A stretch of 64,000 nt of DNA from Galerina marginata (lineage: Eukaryota; Basidiomycota; Agaricomycetes; Agaricales; Galerinaceae): assembly GCA_023014335.1 (NCBI GenBank), contig JAECYW010000006.1, positions 1,240,001 to 1,304,000 on the forward strand, written 5' to 3'. Each line of letters begins with the position of its first letter. The stretch's first letter is position 1. The position numbers and the translations under genes were made by a program. Below, one piece after another: positions 23,833 to 36,789 of the stretch. The notes beneath the pieces are model-generated. The model made no database searches and was not told the origin of the DNA. It worked only from the letters and a program-made list of their open reading frames with translations.

Positions 23833-26556
23833 GGTGGTAAATGATATAAACTGACCACTATTGCGCCACTATATATCTGTTTCCCCAGGGTCGTGTCGCT
23901 GTTGACAGAATTCAGCACTGATGATGGCGGTTATGGACAAGCCTTGCACAACCCTGGCCAAGATACTGCTGATTGAAACCAGTCTCAACGGGAACGGATC
24001 AATCATCAAAGGCAACATGCCGGATCTACGCCGTTATCTTCCTATATTTGGCGGATTTCACGGAGATACGGAATTGTTGATTCTTGGCAGCGTAGCCGCA
24101 ATACCTGAAATTGGCCAGGACATGAGTCCCATCGAATCAGAAGGGTCAATCAAAATATGGTGGAGGATTCGGCGTACTTGGGGATGTCGGCAATGGCTGC
24201 CCTGAGCAAGGCCCTGAGCCGCGGCGTTGACCGAATCGATGCAGACGACCTTGCCAAGCCTTGCATATCGCTTCGAGTCTTCTAAGAGGAAAAATGTGTA
24301 TCATGATTGAAAGACATCCGTGCTGCTGGGTCTAAGTACTTGCTGTAGACCGCCAGTTTAATCAACTTTAAAGGAACTTCGACCCATTAATTTTTGGTAT
24401 CCGCAGAGATAGAGGTGGTCGGTATGGTTCGGTAAGGCATTGCGTACTGGCAGTACCGACGACATAAAACTAGAAAAACAAATTTAAGCCCCTTGTACCT
24501 TTGAATAAGTACATGAGATAATTTATACAAGTATTTTTCCAGTCCGGCGATGACCAAATCCTACGACGAATAGACGCCTAGCTAGACCTCGGCTGTCTAG
24601 CTAAACTGGACGTCGCCAAAAATCGGAGAGGGGTAAGATGGCTCTAAAAATTTGGGATTTATACTCCAGGTGAAGAGGCACACAACGGCGTCCAGTGAAG
24701 GAACTCCGAAATTTCCCTCAAGATCCGCACCTTTACGCAGGATAAGCCGTATATCCGTGTCCAGAGTGTTTTGAATTGTGGGAGACGGATATCAAGTCAA
24801 GTCGATATCATACTTCAGCGGCATCCACACAACGTCGACAAGTTGTATGTAGGACATTGCGTGTAAAATTTTCACAAGCCAGTGGGTAAGAACACGAGCT
24901 TACGAAACGCCTTCACCTGAGGAATCGAGAAATGAACAATTAAATTGCGAGCAGTTTGGGAATCGTCCAGGCTGCAGCCTCGCGGACCGCCGATCATATG
25001 AGAACACGAAGGAGCCGGGAGAAGCAACGCCATCTCACCAGATGTGTTGATTTAGTAAAGTTTGAACTGACGCAAGAAGACACAAGACGGTCTCCCCTTG
25101 TCCTGGGTCGTCATAGCCGAACTTTGTATGATATGAAATGCCTAGTCCGTGATTTAAAACGCAAGCACAGGCTTCCAAACATCTCAGACGGCGTCGCACG
25201 ATAAACAAGGAGATTGAAGTCTACTACCGAGTCGCCCGAGTTTGGTAGAATTGCGTTCATGCCCAGAGGTTTCGAAGTGGAAATGCCGAGTAAGTAGAAA
25301 CATTTTAGAATATGCGCAGTTAGCCCGCCGCCATGAAAGTTGAAACTGAAGCCATGGTCATCGCCTCGATCCCGAATTAAATAAATTCATTCGGAAATTT
25401 AGGCCAATATATCACAGTCGTAGGTCTACGACCAACGGCGCCCTACAGCGGCCTGCAGTGACCCACCCAACGACCAATGCCGCGGACAACGACACTACCC
25501 ATATTCAGCAAATATTGCGACCGGCACAAGGTCCGAGTGAATGGTGGGATCATAGGATGTGACAGTACAATGATATGTAATATTTCTGTCTCTCCATGGG
25601 TTCTAAAAATTTGTAGAAAGAGATCGTAACACAATTTAAACATATCCAGCCAGTCCGACATAGGCAAGGCAATAACAAAAGGCAATCAGTAATGTTTTTG
25701 TCCACGAGATGGAATCCACGTGTTGGGGTCGACAATTTCCGTCGGATAAGGAGCGCCTTTGAGTTTGACAGGTAATTAGGGGAAATAAAGTTGCAGATCT
25801 GACAAGAGAGTTCACGAGGCTACGCGACGGCCATTCTGTTCAAAGCGGGGCAGTAAGGAGTCGGGAGTCGGGCGTACTTTTGCTTCCGCCTGCCCTGAAT
25901 TCACATCCTTTTGATTGGCGAAATGCTGGAAACCAAATACCCAGGCGGCTCCGAAGCCTATGACGTCTAGGCCATGCGCCGCGAGGAAGAAGCCCTCTCA
26001 ATATCTGAGGACCTCTCTAGGTCGGCACGATTCCTCCATTTCCTAGGAAGAAGTTTCTTGTGGAAAAAAGATGCCAAAACCATTCCCAAAAAGCATGTCT
26101 TCCTCTCACCGAAAAATTTCCCAACCACTGTTTCAAGAAGCAGATCTCTAATCTCTATTATGAAGTCCGTTAACACGCAAGGTTATTTTTTGCTTCAAGT
26201 TACAGGGTACGATCAATACAATCTATATGACAGTATATTCCCGCCCTGTCCCCACATTGCATGCTGTAGGCTACCGTCCGCAGTAGGCTGGCGCGCTCGC
26301 ACAACTTGAACTTGAAGACGCCGCAGAGCCAAGCACAAAAAACGGCGATTAATCCAAGAGTTTGGGAGCCTTGCGAGCGAAAGCTGCGCGAGAGGACCGT
26401 AGGACTAAAAGCTCCAGGCCAATACGTTATTTGAGGCTGTCCCCGGATATCTACAGGTATATTCACAATATACAATTACCATATTCTTCAAAGGAGCAAT
26501 GGGAAAACTAGTTGATTAATGTAGGTCGAAATGTGGTCTAACCACCACTGATTTAA
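23833..26556. other. Gene-poor 2.7-kb region
   Basis: I find no gene here that I can support. Open frames of 60-110 codons occur on both strands but have no recognisable domain, splice partners or start context. A small hairpin (AGCTAGAC...GTCTAGCT) sits near 24580-24600. The left 100 bp hold the phospholipase D promoter. Confidence 0.5.
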
Positions 26557-27977
26557 TCACTGATACGATTTCCAGTCATGCCGTCCGGGTGGGGTCTCGC
26601 CATCCGATTCAGACTTAATCGGCGTTGAAGGGTCCTGGTAGCGGGAAACAGAGGTGTGGATGCTAATCTTGTGGAGAGGATGAGCCCCTTGAGACTCCTG
26701 TTGGCTAATTCGTGAAAGCGTGGGCTGTGAGGTTGGCACCGTTGCATCGCCGCGGTCCACGCTCAGAATGATGAGGTTGAAAGTGATACCCTAATATAGG
26801 AGGGAAAAATTATTACCAGACTTCCAACACGCTGGATATACTTACAATGATTTGAACGACCTAAAATGAATCCGACGGACGAGAGTTAGAAGCCTCGAAA
26901 TGGAACAGAGAATGCAGTATTAACATACCGCATTGGAAACACCATATTGCCCGTTGTTGGATGCCATGTATAAACCAAACAGAATTATGATCGAAAGGGT
27001 ATACATCAAACCGGACTCGATAAGAACGACCACCACGCCTGTAAGACGAGTTTGCGAAACGACGACTTGACGGTGCTTCAGTGAATTACGAACTTTCCAA
27101 ATACGGTGAACAATGAGGGCTGGACCAAGGCTGAGTTGCGTCGCATGACATCATAACTCGAAGACACCTACAGGTTGTAATGGTATTTGTGGCCAGGGTG
27201 AGGCAAAGCATGCTCGTGATGAAAGGTACGAGGGTGGCAGAGTCAAGCAACTTTCCAGGAGAAGGGTCTAGAGTGGCTTCGACGTAGATTGTCATCGCTC
27301 CACAGACTAGTTATTTAGGAGGGACATTAGAAATTTCTACGGACATAAAGGAGGGATAACTTACCAGTTGTGCCCAGCCACAGGAGGATCGGTAACGCGA
27401 CAACAAGCCAATTTCGACTGTACACAATCCAGCACCTATAGATCTGGGGGATAGATAAGTTGGTCAGAATTTATTCTACGGGACGGGGAAAGTCTATCTC
27501 GCACTAGAATGGTGTCCCCGACGAACGTCTGAGCAACATAGCAGCCCATTTTCATAACGTTGATCCAATTAGACGTCTTGTCAAATTCTACGATAGGATC
27601 GCCATCGAAATACACAAAAGCTTCAAGATTGTGTCGTAGATGGAAGGCTACATCCATGGAGGCAAAAACAAGCATAAGGAGAGCTGCGATCACCATCTTC
27701 TTATTGACACGATTTAGTGGCTTAAACCACCCATCCAACCAGAGAAGTACCCGAATGCAGCTAAAAAAAGAAACAAGATAAATTCCTATACGGGAACTGA
27801 GTTGTTAGAAGGTTTTATAGCTTGAAATAATCACTGGCGCTTACTGAAATAGTAAAAAGGCGACATTTTAGTATAAGTATGTGTGCCAGTCGAGAAAGAG
27901 ACTTACCCGTAGAACACACTTTCCATGAAGAGGCCGACCACTTGGGCTGCGTCGATAGGAAAGGAGGGTTTCGCCAT
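26557..27977 (-). CDS. Seven-helix membrane protein, DUF6533/DUF6534-like
   Basis: Multi-pass membrane protein of a family greatly expanded in agaricomycetes; function unknown, receptor-like by topology. The ATG at 27977 begins MAKPSFPIDAAQVVGLFMES, giving a short extracellular N-terminus and the first helix. Further helices follow in exons around 27840-27480 (KMVIAALLMLVFASMDVAFH), 27430-27360, 27300-27170 and 27060-26870 (ESGLMYTLSIIILFGLYMAS). The last exon starts with GITFNLIILSVDRGD and ends in a polar tail at the TGA at 26557-26559. The order of blocks, including NGQYGVSNAVVQI before the last helix, is that of the family. Exon borders were read by eye and the middle ones are approximate. 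Confidence 0.78.
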
Positions 27978-30032
27978 TTCTACAAGATGTGGACGGTATA
28001 CGAGGGGCGGAGGACCTAAAAATTAGCATCTCTGTGGATACAGTGTTATAAGGAAGCAAAGATAACGAACATCCAGGTACAGCTTGGCGCCATATATCAG
28101 TAGAAGCAAACACATGCGGGCTGCCTTCCCAGAGTCGGCGTCCGTTGGTTACGTGAATGATGAAGATATATCTAGCTGCCTTCGGTGATGTTCGGTCAAT
28201 GAGCACAGCAAACAAGGCATATTCCATTCGATGGTAGGCTCAGTCCAGCTGTCAATCAAATGAAGTTCGTCGAAAAGACCAGAGTTTGTCAATGCAAGGT
28301 CGTCGACTATCGTAGAGAAATGGCTCGGTATCTCTTCACCTATGGAGACCATCTTTAATCACAAGGCTCGACGCTAATCCATTTTTCAGAAGATCAATAC
28401 ATAACGCCTAAAGCGCCCGTGAGTGCATCCGCCAACTCGGAAGTCGGAACTGGTCGTCGACGCTCGGACAGCTGCTGTGGTATAGTTAGCACTCGTGCCT
28501 CCAGAAACTTTCCAGGTACTACATACGGCAGTGCAGTAAATGGAACCTGGGACAGTCGGATATGAAACAAGGTGCCACTGAGAAGCAAAACTGAACAAGT
28601 CCGAAATTGCATACGCCTTTCTGACTGATCATCTGCCAAAGAAAAGATAGGTCAAACTTGAAAGGTGACTGAATGTAGTTAGCTTGAACGGTTCCAGATT
28701 CAAATTGAGAGTCATTTTCAGGTCACTCCGAGTGACGTTCCGGGTTTGGAGAGTTTTCGTCCGATATCGGCCCGGCAGACCGCGGCTCTCTTTGATCGTG
28801 ACAAAAAGGTAGGCAAAACTTAGGTGAAGGTTTTCAAACTTTCTTTCACTGTTTAGCTCAGTAACAATTGTACGGGCTCTCTCTTAGTCGACGTTTCTTA
28901 CTTCAAGTTCCAAACGTGCCGTCATTTTGCATGAACCCCATCTTTCACCTTGAAAATCGTACCTCAGTCCGGCCTAGGGGCCAGAAACGGTGTAAGGCCA
29001 CCCCATTCGTACTTCTTTAGTAGTGAGGATCGTCAATGATGAGTATATATCTGAAGTTATTGAACAGTGCGGACTTGCAGGCTGTACTCCTCGGAGGTAG
29101 ATGACATGTACAAGCAAATTGCAAAGGTTCGCATGAGCGCCTAAATAAGTTTTCCATAGCCTTGGGGTTAAATAAGTGTGTTCATCTGCATAATTGCATC
29201 GAGGTAGTTGTTGAATATTATTCCATGCCATCTAAGTAAAATCCACCGACCCCAGATACGGACCCTGGACGAACGGACTCGAACGGAACAATATTTCGGG
29301 ATTGGCATGTACGTATACGCCACTATCTTATCACTACTTAACCCAGACTGTTTTTGCGCTTAAAGTGAGAACTGAGAATTGTCTTGCCTTGAGAAACTTC
29401 AGCACATGTATGAGTCCGGGTATTAGATTGCACAATGACCCGGAATACTTACAGAATATTTAAATAGTGACCAAGAGTCCGAAGACCCAGGTCGATATGT
29501 ACTTTTGCGCTAACTTTAACACTTCTCACACCCTCTCTATTTGGGCTCATCGGTCAGTGGTGGGTGGGTCAGCCTCGATAACTGGCGTCTTGGGCGTTGT
29601 CAAGGTGTTGCCGACGTCCAAATTCAGGACATAGAGCGGTGTCACTTAATTAAGTTTGCTTACAAGGGAATAACTGGGTATACAGAATATCCAGGTCCTT
29701 ATGCCCAGTAGGTTTAGGTCCGTCTCGAGCCATCTCCAGAAACCATGGGTCCAGATTCCTGGCAATTCGTATCACAGATGGCAGATGCTATCATAAGCGA
29801 ACGGAAACCTCATTCAGACCATTTGTTGTTTAATTATGACATAAAAGTTCAATAATCGCAACGCATCACGATTGATGAAAACGATAGCAACATTGCCGAT
29901 AATTAAACGCGTCGATAACAAGGTAATATTGTATCCAATATGTATGTAGAGCTCTGTCAATGCGTATTAAGATGTGATTTACGAGAATGAAATGCCTGGT
30001 TCTAATATTAATGAAGTGCATTAAGCTATTTG
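27978..30032. other. Intergenic region with unassigned short frames
   Basis: Two overlapping minus-strand frames at 27868-28352 (one starting at an ATG at 28352) and one at 28386-28640 might be remnants of a gene. They conflict with one another in frame, need no obvious introns, and match no family I know. From 28650 to 30032 I see only AT-rich DNA without a gene. Confidence 0.4.
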
Positions 30033-30502
30033 CTAAAATGAATGACTGATGAAGAAGGACTTGTGCAAGGTCGAGGAGAACTGGGGGGAGACGAAAAGAG
30101 CTGAAAAAGGGCCAAGGGTCGGGATATTTCTTATCTCCACAAAAGGACGTCGGTAAATCAAGCGGGCAACAAATTGCGCAACGACGGAACCGACAATCGT
30201 TGCAACCGCGTAGATCGTCGGCTCAGGGCGCGTCGCCGCCCTGATCTCATCGCACATGGCACCCATGAGGGCAAGGCAACCGAGGACAAGAGCGCCACCG
30301 ATGAACACCGAACTGGTAATTATCAAAATCGAAGAAATCCCGTTTCCGTCCACGCGCGACGAGATCGATCGTCCTCGTCACGGTCCACTGGTCCCTGCCG
30401 ACATAAATTGAAATAACCGAACCGAATAAACCACCGACCCAAGTCTCCTCCATGAAGATAACCGGTACGTTTATTATATGGAGGCCGTTCCGTTGCCATC
30501 TT
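30033..30502 (-). CDS. Possible small membrane protein, unrecognised
   Basis: A 100-codon frame (30033-30353) encodes two clear hydrophobic segments, ILIITSSVFIGGALVLGCLA and YAVATIVGSVVAQFVARLIY, separated by a charged loop and followed by a polar tail. It lacks its own ATG. A plausible 5' exon starts at the ATG at 30502 (MATERPPYNKRTGYLHGG) and joins in frame if a 44-bp intron (GTTATT...GACGAG) is removed. I do not recognise the family and the splice is a guess. It may equally be a relic. Confidence 0.33.
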
Positions 30503-30564
30503 CCCAGCTCTTCCCAGATCTTCGGCCACCCCTCGACTCGGAGGGCGTCGTCGAGTCCACCTAT

Positions 30565-33500
30565 CTATCCTGACGTTCCGAGGGTAGGGACGAAATGACG
30601 TATGTGCTCCGGTACAAGATCCTTTGGGAGGCGCGCTATGGTATCCAGTGGGGCACGCTTGGCAAGAGCCAGGAGGTTGAGGCGGAGGTTGCGAATGACG
30701 GGATCTTCAGTTAAGGGCGTTTGAACTGAAGTTGAAGTGCCATTGACAGCTAATTTTCCGTCCTCTTTCTCTCCTTGATTCCGCCTATCCAGCTCGACAA
30801 TAACACCTGCCACATAATCCAAAACCTCGTTCAGCTCATCAGGGCCTTCTTGCTCATACGAACTCAACCGCCCATTCGCACCCACACCTCCGACGCGTTC
30901 TTTCTCGTCCCCTTTGTCCTTCTCCTTCACGCTCGCGTCCACCCCCGCCCAGGTCTGTTCAGGCTCTTCCACTTCCATCGCATCGTCCTTATCTCCACCA
31001 TCCTCCTCCTTAACCTCCGAATCCACCCCGCCAGCCTTCCCAGCCACAGCCCCCTCTCTAGCAATCCGCCTCTTCTCCTTCAGACTCTTCCCAATCCACT
31101 CTTCCTCACTCAAAAACAGTTCGTTCGGTGTTTTGATCAGAGCCCCCATATCGATCTTATGCAGCCGAATATGCATAAGCGCCGACATCGCAAGGAGTGC
31201 GGCCGGGTACAGGTGCAGAGACGCCGCGACCTGGGTCGCGACTGTCCCTTTTCGTGGGTCTATGAGGGTTGGGTTTGAATGCACCGGCGCGGGCCGAGGC
31301 TGTCGTGCGAGCTCCAATGCGGTTGAGCGCAGGAGCGAGTGTCGACCCTCAGTGAGGGGGTCGACAATGTGGGTTTGTACCCATTGGGCTAGCGGCATAC
31401 CTAATCTTGGGTTATACGGATCTTCTGAAGATGTCTTCGTCGGTTCCTGTCCAATATAATAAATACTCAGATAGACAGAAGCAAAAATTTATAACCCACC
31501 TCTAAGTCTTCCTCATCATGATACAACTCCCCGTTCACAAACTCTGCCAGACTCCTCACATACGCAAAGCCATCCACACCACCATACACCAGATCCCGAA
31601 CGTACTCCTCCGCCTCCGCCGCGCGTTGCGTCGTCCAATAACCACCCGCCAGTAGACTCGCGCCGTTGAGCTCATTCAACTGCGCATTCAGCTGCAATAT
31701 CGCCTGCGGCAACGTCGTAGTTGGACTAACGCCCGCACTCGCACCCTCCGCCCCTCCCAGCTTCTTCGCCGCACTTTCACAGTCAAAGCTCGCCCGGATC
31801 AAGTCAAACGCCATTTCGTGATCCGACCCTGGTCGCTGCTGTTGCTGCACACCCATGTCACTGACACCAACCCCAATTCCCGTGGGAGCCGAATAGGAAG
31901 CAGAATTGCCGGTTTGAGGCGGAGGCGGTGGTGCGACCCTCCTCATCTCCTCCGCCAACGAACCACCGAGGACGCCAAAAGCGCCGAAATCCGCCGCGTG
32001 CGCCTCGCGTGGCATCTGCCACGCGGGGAGCTCCGCGACGTCAAGGTGATCAGCATACGGGTAACTGGCGCTGGCATCCTCCTTCTCCTTCCCTTTCTGC
32101 CGTGACGTCGCGTTTCGGGTAATCGTCCAGTGGCGTCTGCGTGGCTTCGAATTCGTGGTCGCATAGGTGCTCGATTTCCCAGAGCTGCCAGACTGCTCTT
32201 GCAGGAATGGAAGCGTCAATGGGGGGTGATCGAGCGCGACGGCAGTGGGAGCTGGGAAAGCGTAAGGAGCTGCTGCGGCAGATAGGCCTGGGGGCAGTTG
32301 TGGCGTATGTGATTGTGATTGTGGTTGGGAAGTCGAAGGCTCTGGGACAAGTTGTGGTTGTGGTAATGGAGGTGGCGGCGGCGCTGAAGCTGGGGGTAAA
32401 TTGTTGTACAGCGGTGGGTACAACGGTACGAGATGAGGTCGGCTAGGTGGGTCTGGGACAAAAAATGATAGTACGGAGAATGGATCTTCCACTGTCAAGC
32501 GTAAACACCAGAGGAAAATTCCAGGGCAGGAAATAGATGTAGATGTAGAGAAGTAAGAAAGTTAGATTTAAAATGTTTTTTTGTTTCTTCATCAATGCCG
32601 GCATATGCTTTAAATAGATCATACGCACTTTCGGTGTAGTCCAGGCTCCCATCTGCGAGGAAAGGTGGACCTTCTCGCTCGATACGAAGGCGTTCTTTCT
32701 TGGTTTTATAGCGCTTTCCTAGAAACGAAATACGGCGTTGAAATATAAATCTTAAAGAGAAAGTAAAAGTATTACCCTTGAGTTTGAGTGCCACCATCGT
32801 CTTTGCCCAATCTGATCCCGGTGGAAACGAACCCAAACCGTCCTTTGAACCAGGAAGACCACCGTCAGCTTCTAGCGTCTCTGAAAGACCACCAGAAGGT
32901 GCGGTCTGCCCTTGTTTCTTGTACGGACCGCGGGGGCCACGCCTACTACTCGGCCCTTGTGGTACTTGGGACGCGACAGAAACAGACCGATCTCGTGGAG
33001 TCGCCGTATCGACATCCATGGGCGTAGGTGCGCTATTACCATCGTCTTCATCTTCATCAATATTCAACGGTGCCCCATCGTCGTCTTTCTCGATCTCTAT
33101 ATTCCAATCCGTCTCGTATTGGATCACAGTAGACGCCGCCTTGCTAATGTGGTCGAGGCCCCAGACCTCCAATCTATCGGCCTCCGTATGGTAGATAGTA
33201 CCAAGAGGATTAAACAATTTCGCGTTACCAGTAACCAATCTAAAATCGGTCTGTTTGGCTGTAAATCGATGGCTAGGAAGGCACAACGAAAGACACGCAC
33301 AGCAAAATCTTCTAGCGAGCGGTATTTCCCCTTGCTGACCTTAACGGACATGGTCCCAAGATCCATGGGTCGTTTGACAATATCAGCGTATCCCGGAACC
33401 TTGGAAACATCTACAGGGTGCAAGAAAAAGGCATAATCGTCCTTCCTGTGTGGTCGATGGTTTCGATGAGCTATCCGTCATGTTTGGAGCTAAAAAAAAT

Positions 33501-33791
33501 TGCAAACTTTTTCAGCTGGACCATGAGCTTCGTGAGCACTTCCTTGAGTGGTTTCAGCTTGACCGGCCGTTGTATCTTCTTCTCCTGAGGTTCGACATCG
33601 TAGACCGCTGGGCTCAAATGTGAATGTGGCGCTGCGCTGTACTTTTGTTTGCTGGCAGACTGTGCGGCCTTTAGCGACTTGAGTGAGGGAATAACAAGGG
33701 TGAGCCCTGAGCCTGCTGGCTTTGGCAGATAGATTTTGGGTGACTCTGGCTGAGAGTAAAAAGGCGAAAAGGACTGAGCGCTTTCGTCCAT
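30565..33791 (-). CDS. Bromodomain protein, BRD7/BRD9-like
   Basis: Nuclear acetyl-lysine reader, probably a chromatin-remodelling subunit. From the ATG at 33791 (MDESAQSF) the N-terminal part carries Lys/Pro-rich linker sequence, then the bromodomain across three exons: KDDYAFFLHPVDVSKVPGY, IVKRPMDLGTMSVKV and DFRLVTGNAKLFNPLGTIYH, containing the conserved PMDL and the acetyl-lysine-binding Asn in LFNP. The single bromodomain near the N-terminus followed by a long region resembles animal BRD7/9 (SWI/SNF) proteins. Next come an acidic block, a basic GPRGPYKK stretch, a Pro/Gln-rich linker, and a long C-terminal domain with acidic insert ending at 30565. One intron (about 32620-32490) is longer than usual. 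An additional 5' exon beyond 33791 cannot be excluded. The strongly Pro- and acid-rich segments produce long antisense open frames that I take as shadows. Confidence 0.82.
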
Positions 33792-36789
33792 GAACTTCTT
33801 GCTCTTGGTGAGATTCAACGCTAATCAGCTCGTGACTCCAGTCCAAGGGTGTGCCCACGTGATCAGTTCGCTTGTCACAGCAGCTCGGTTCGGTTTCCAA
33901 GTCGACTCGCTACGGTCAACAGGATGAATTTTCGTTGAACAACCCTTTGATTATTTCTTCGCTACTCCTCCAGGACGCCTGAAGATCTTCTGAAGCCTGA
34001 CGACCGCCTTCGCATTTTACATCGCTTGAAGAACGGGGCTGCAACCACTCACCCGGGCCATCACGCCTGCATCTCACACTGGCTTGTCACGGTCCTCTGA
34101 ATCCAGCTTACGGAAGGTCTCTGCGTCCCAGTCCACCTAAATAAACCTGCCGCTGGTCTGCCGCTGCCTCACCTCGCTTGAATCTGAGTCGACAACCCGA
34201 CTCGTTTTGGCCGTTGCTCTTCCCAAATTTATTTGACACTCACGGCATTTTAATAAACACTTCTCTTGATTGAAGCTTGTCTGGCTTTGCGCCTCGGATA
34301 TCGCACAACCCAACGCGAATTTCACGCGTTGTGAGACTCAATCGAGCTGCCACCCTATTTCTAACTTGCCTCAGGGTATGTCAGTTTATTCAAACGCGTT
34401 CCCACCAAGGCTTGCGATTTTGTCTCGTTGTCCACCCAATCATGGGCGCGCTAAAGTTTGCTCTGTTCCTTCGATCCGTTCAGTCCTGCTTCGAAGTTGA
34501 AACGCGGGTCAACAAAAATTGAAACGCACCCTTAACGCACCCTCCAACTTACCCCGCTTTACCCTGCCCAGGAATTGATAGTACACACTCGCGAGCCGTC
34601 GCTCTCATGTTGTTTTATTATTGTTGATTCCGCAAAGAAAAAAGTCAATCAAGCCCTACCGATTCATCTTACGCTCTTATCCCTTTCCCTCCGGTGATCC
34701 GTATCAAACTCTAATTCAATACATACGCTCGCGATGGGCACGTCCTGGCACGTCGCGCGATGTTCCGACGCTGATTTCTCTGCAATCTGAGAAGGCGTCG
34801 TCCCACCATCTGGGGAAAAATACGGGCGCCCAGTTCAGGCAATAAATTGCTGTGCTGTTCGTCGAGCCTCCAGCTCGTTGACGGGACGGGGCGACAATTA
34901 CCGGTATAACTGCGTGACCTTTCACGACCAAGCGTCCTGGCTCCCAGTGGGGTTCGAAGCTCCATTCCGGCGGCTTTCATTATTCACTTTGACCTCTTTA
35001 ATCATCTGCTGGGTGCCAATCCACATGTTTTCTCCATCTACCCAAGTATCACGGCGGCCTGTCAGTGTTTCGAGAAAAGACACTCCAGTTTTGGGAGTGC
35101 TCAGGCAGCCGTCGAAATTCCAAGCTCTTATTGAGGCTTTGTCGTGGGACGATCAGATCATTCCATTTTCGCCCGGCAAGGACTTTCATCTCCTTCTTGA
35201 AACACATCGCCGCCTCCGCGAGCCTCCGCGGTGCATGTGGCCTCATTGTATCAATACCGTCTTTGTGTACTTCCCGATCTTCGGTCCTATTGAATAAATC
35301 TCTATCATGGGATCGGTGTCTTGCAGGTATGTTTCCTATTTCGAGCACCCAGAACCCTCAGTCCTTATCATTCCTCCAAGTTTAGTACATCGTTGACTGC
35401 ATCATCCTTCAATCCCAGTACGGACGCCGATAATATTTTTATAGCGAAGGGCCCAGTCTCCTCATGTCTTCTAATTAGCTTTCCATTTCCATTGTGTGAT
35501 TATGAATCCTCAATGAAGAGGCTGCGAAAGCCAGTGTCCAGTCAGGCCTAATTACGCTGATGGGCTCAATTCAATATCTCACACATGATGTTTCCAGCCT
35601 CCAAGCAATTGGCTGTTCATTGAAAAGCGCAGGCCTCAGTATGCTTCGAATTGGCTTCTCGCAGTACACGCGTTCCGGCGTGGTTCTGTAATTATGGAAG
35701 ACCTCTGATCGCTCATTTCCCCTCTTTTGATTTTCAGATGCTCGTTTGTCGGATTTTAGGGAGGCCCTGCCTCTTTGGAGATTTTTTCCTGGCGTTCAAT
35801 CATGGCGCGGGGTTTTTCGAGCGCGCCACCACATGGACATATGAAAAACCCGTCTATTCAGTCCGGGGCCGGGGACGGGAGCCCAGCGGGTTGGTCTCTT
35901 TTCTTTCGTAATGACACGCATTATCATACGGGCCACCAACACTTTGTTGAACTGGCCATGATGTGGATGGGAGAAGCAGATCATTTAATAGCCTGTTAAT
36001 GGCACTCTCCAGGCTCTATGGCGACTAACTAGACGGCAGGGCAAGTCATTTCCGCGTCTGCTTAAAGAGCTATTTGGGACGGAAAGATGTGATTTGCAAC
36101 ATGAAGATATGTTCTCAATATCTCCGTGAAATCACTGCTGCCAGGATGGCGAGTTGTGTTTGCCGAAACAGGTCTGTTTGTTCGCTGTCATTTTGGTCCA
36201 ACAACTGTGACAGTTCGAAATTAGGGAGTGCGTGACAGGAAAGCTTAGGTTGTTCGTTGCTAGACAGAGAGTAAACGTCGCCGTCACTTCCTCAGCCGCA
36301 ACGACAACGGTTGTCTATCGCCACAGTTTGCTCGCCTCGGGCCTCTCGCGAAGAACCAGCACGACGACGCACACACTGACTAGGTCCCATCTCAGAATTC
36401 TTCGGAGTTACTAGCGAAGTGACAATGCGGTTTTCCAGATCTCTCACAAGTGAAATTTGATCACGAGCCCAAGATCTGGAGACATACCGTCGAGAAAAAA
36501 AATAATTATTGGATCGGCCCTTACGCGTCCAATGCCATGCTACTGGGTAATCGTTAATGGAACGTCGTAACGTTATTTTGGTTACAATACATAGATATCG
36601 GCAATTGCTATACTTACCCATGAGGCTTTTCAACCAACCTACCTTCCCCGGGCAGAGCTTCTCGCAACCACTCTGCGTTAATTTCTCCCTCTCCCTCGTT
36701 GGTTGGTGCGGTTCTTCCTGATGTTCTGAGACTCCATCACAGGCCCATCTGTTTGTTTCGCTCCCTCCCTTGTCATTTCTCCCGCCTGG
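33792..36789. other. Three-kilobase region upstream of the homeodomain gene
   Basis: No coding gene I can support. It lies between divergent promoters (bromodomain gene to the left, homeodomain gene to the right). Bases 36655-36789 are pyrimidine-rich, fitting a fungal promoter or leader just before the homeodomain start. Long regulatory regions are common upstream of developmental regulators, so this may be promoter or long 5' leader. Confidence 0.45.

Noticed and set aside
27868..28640. A second membrane-protein gene upstream of the seven-helix gene
   Set aside because: The frames conflict, hold no convincing helices and cannot be joined into one model.
30775..33194. Long plus-strand open frames opposite the bromodomain gene
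   Set aside because: They are shadows of Pro-, Ser- and acid-rich coding sequence on the minus strand, without domains or start context.
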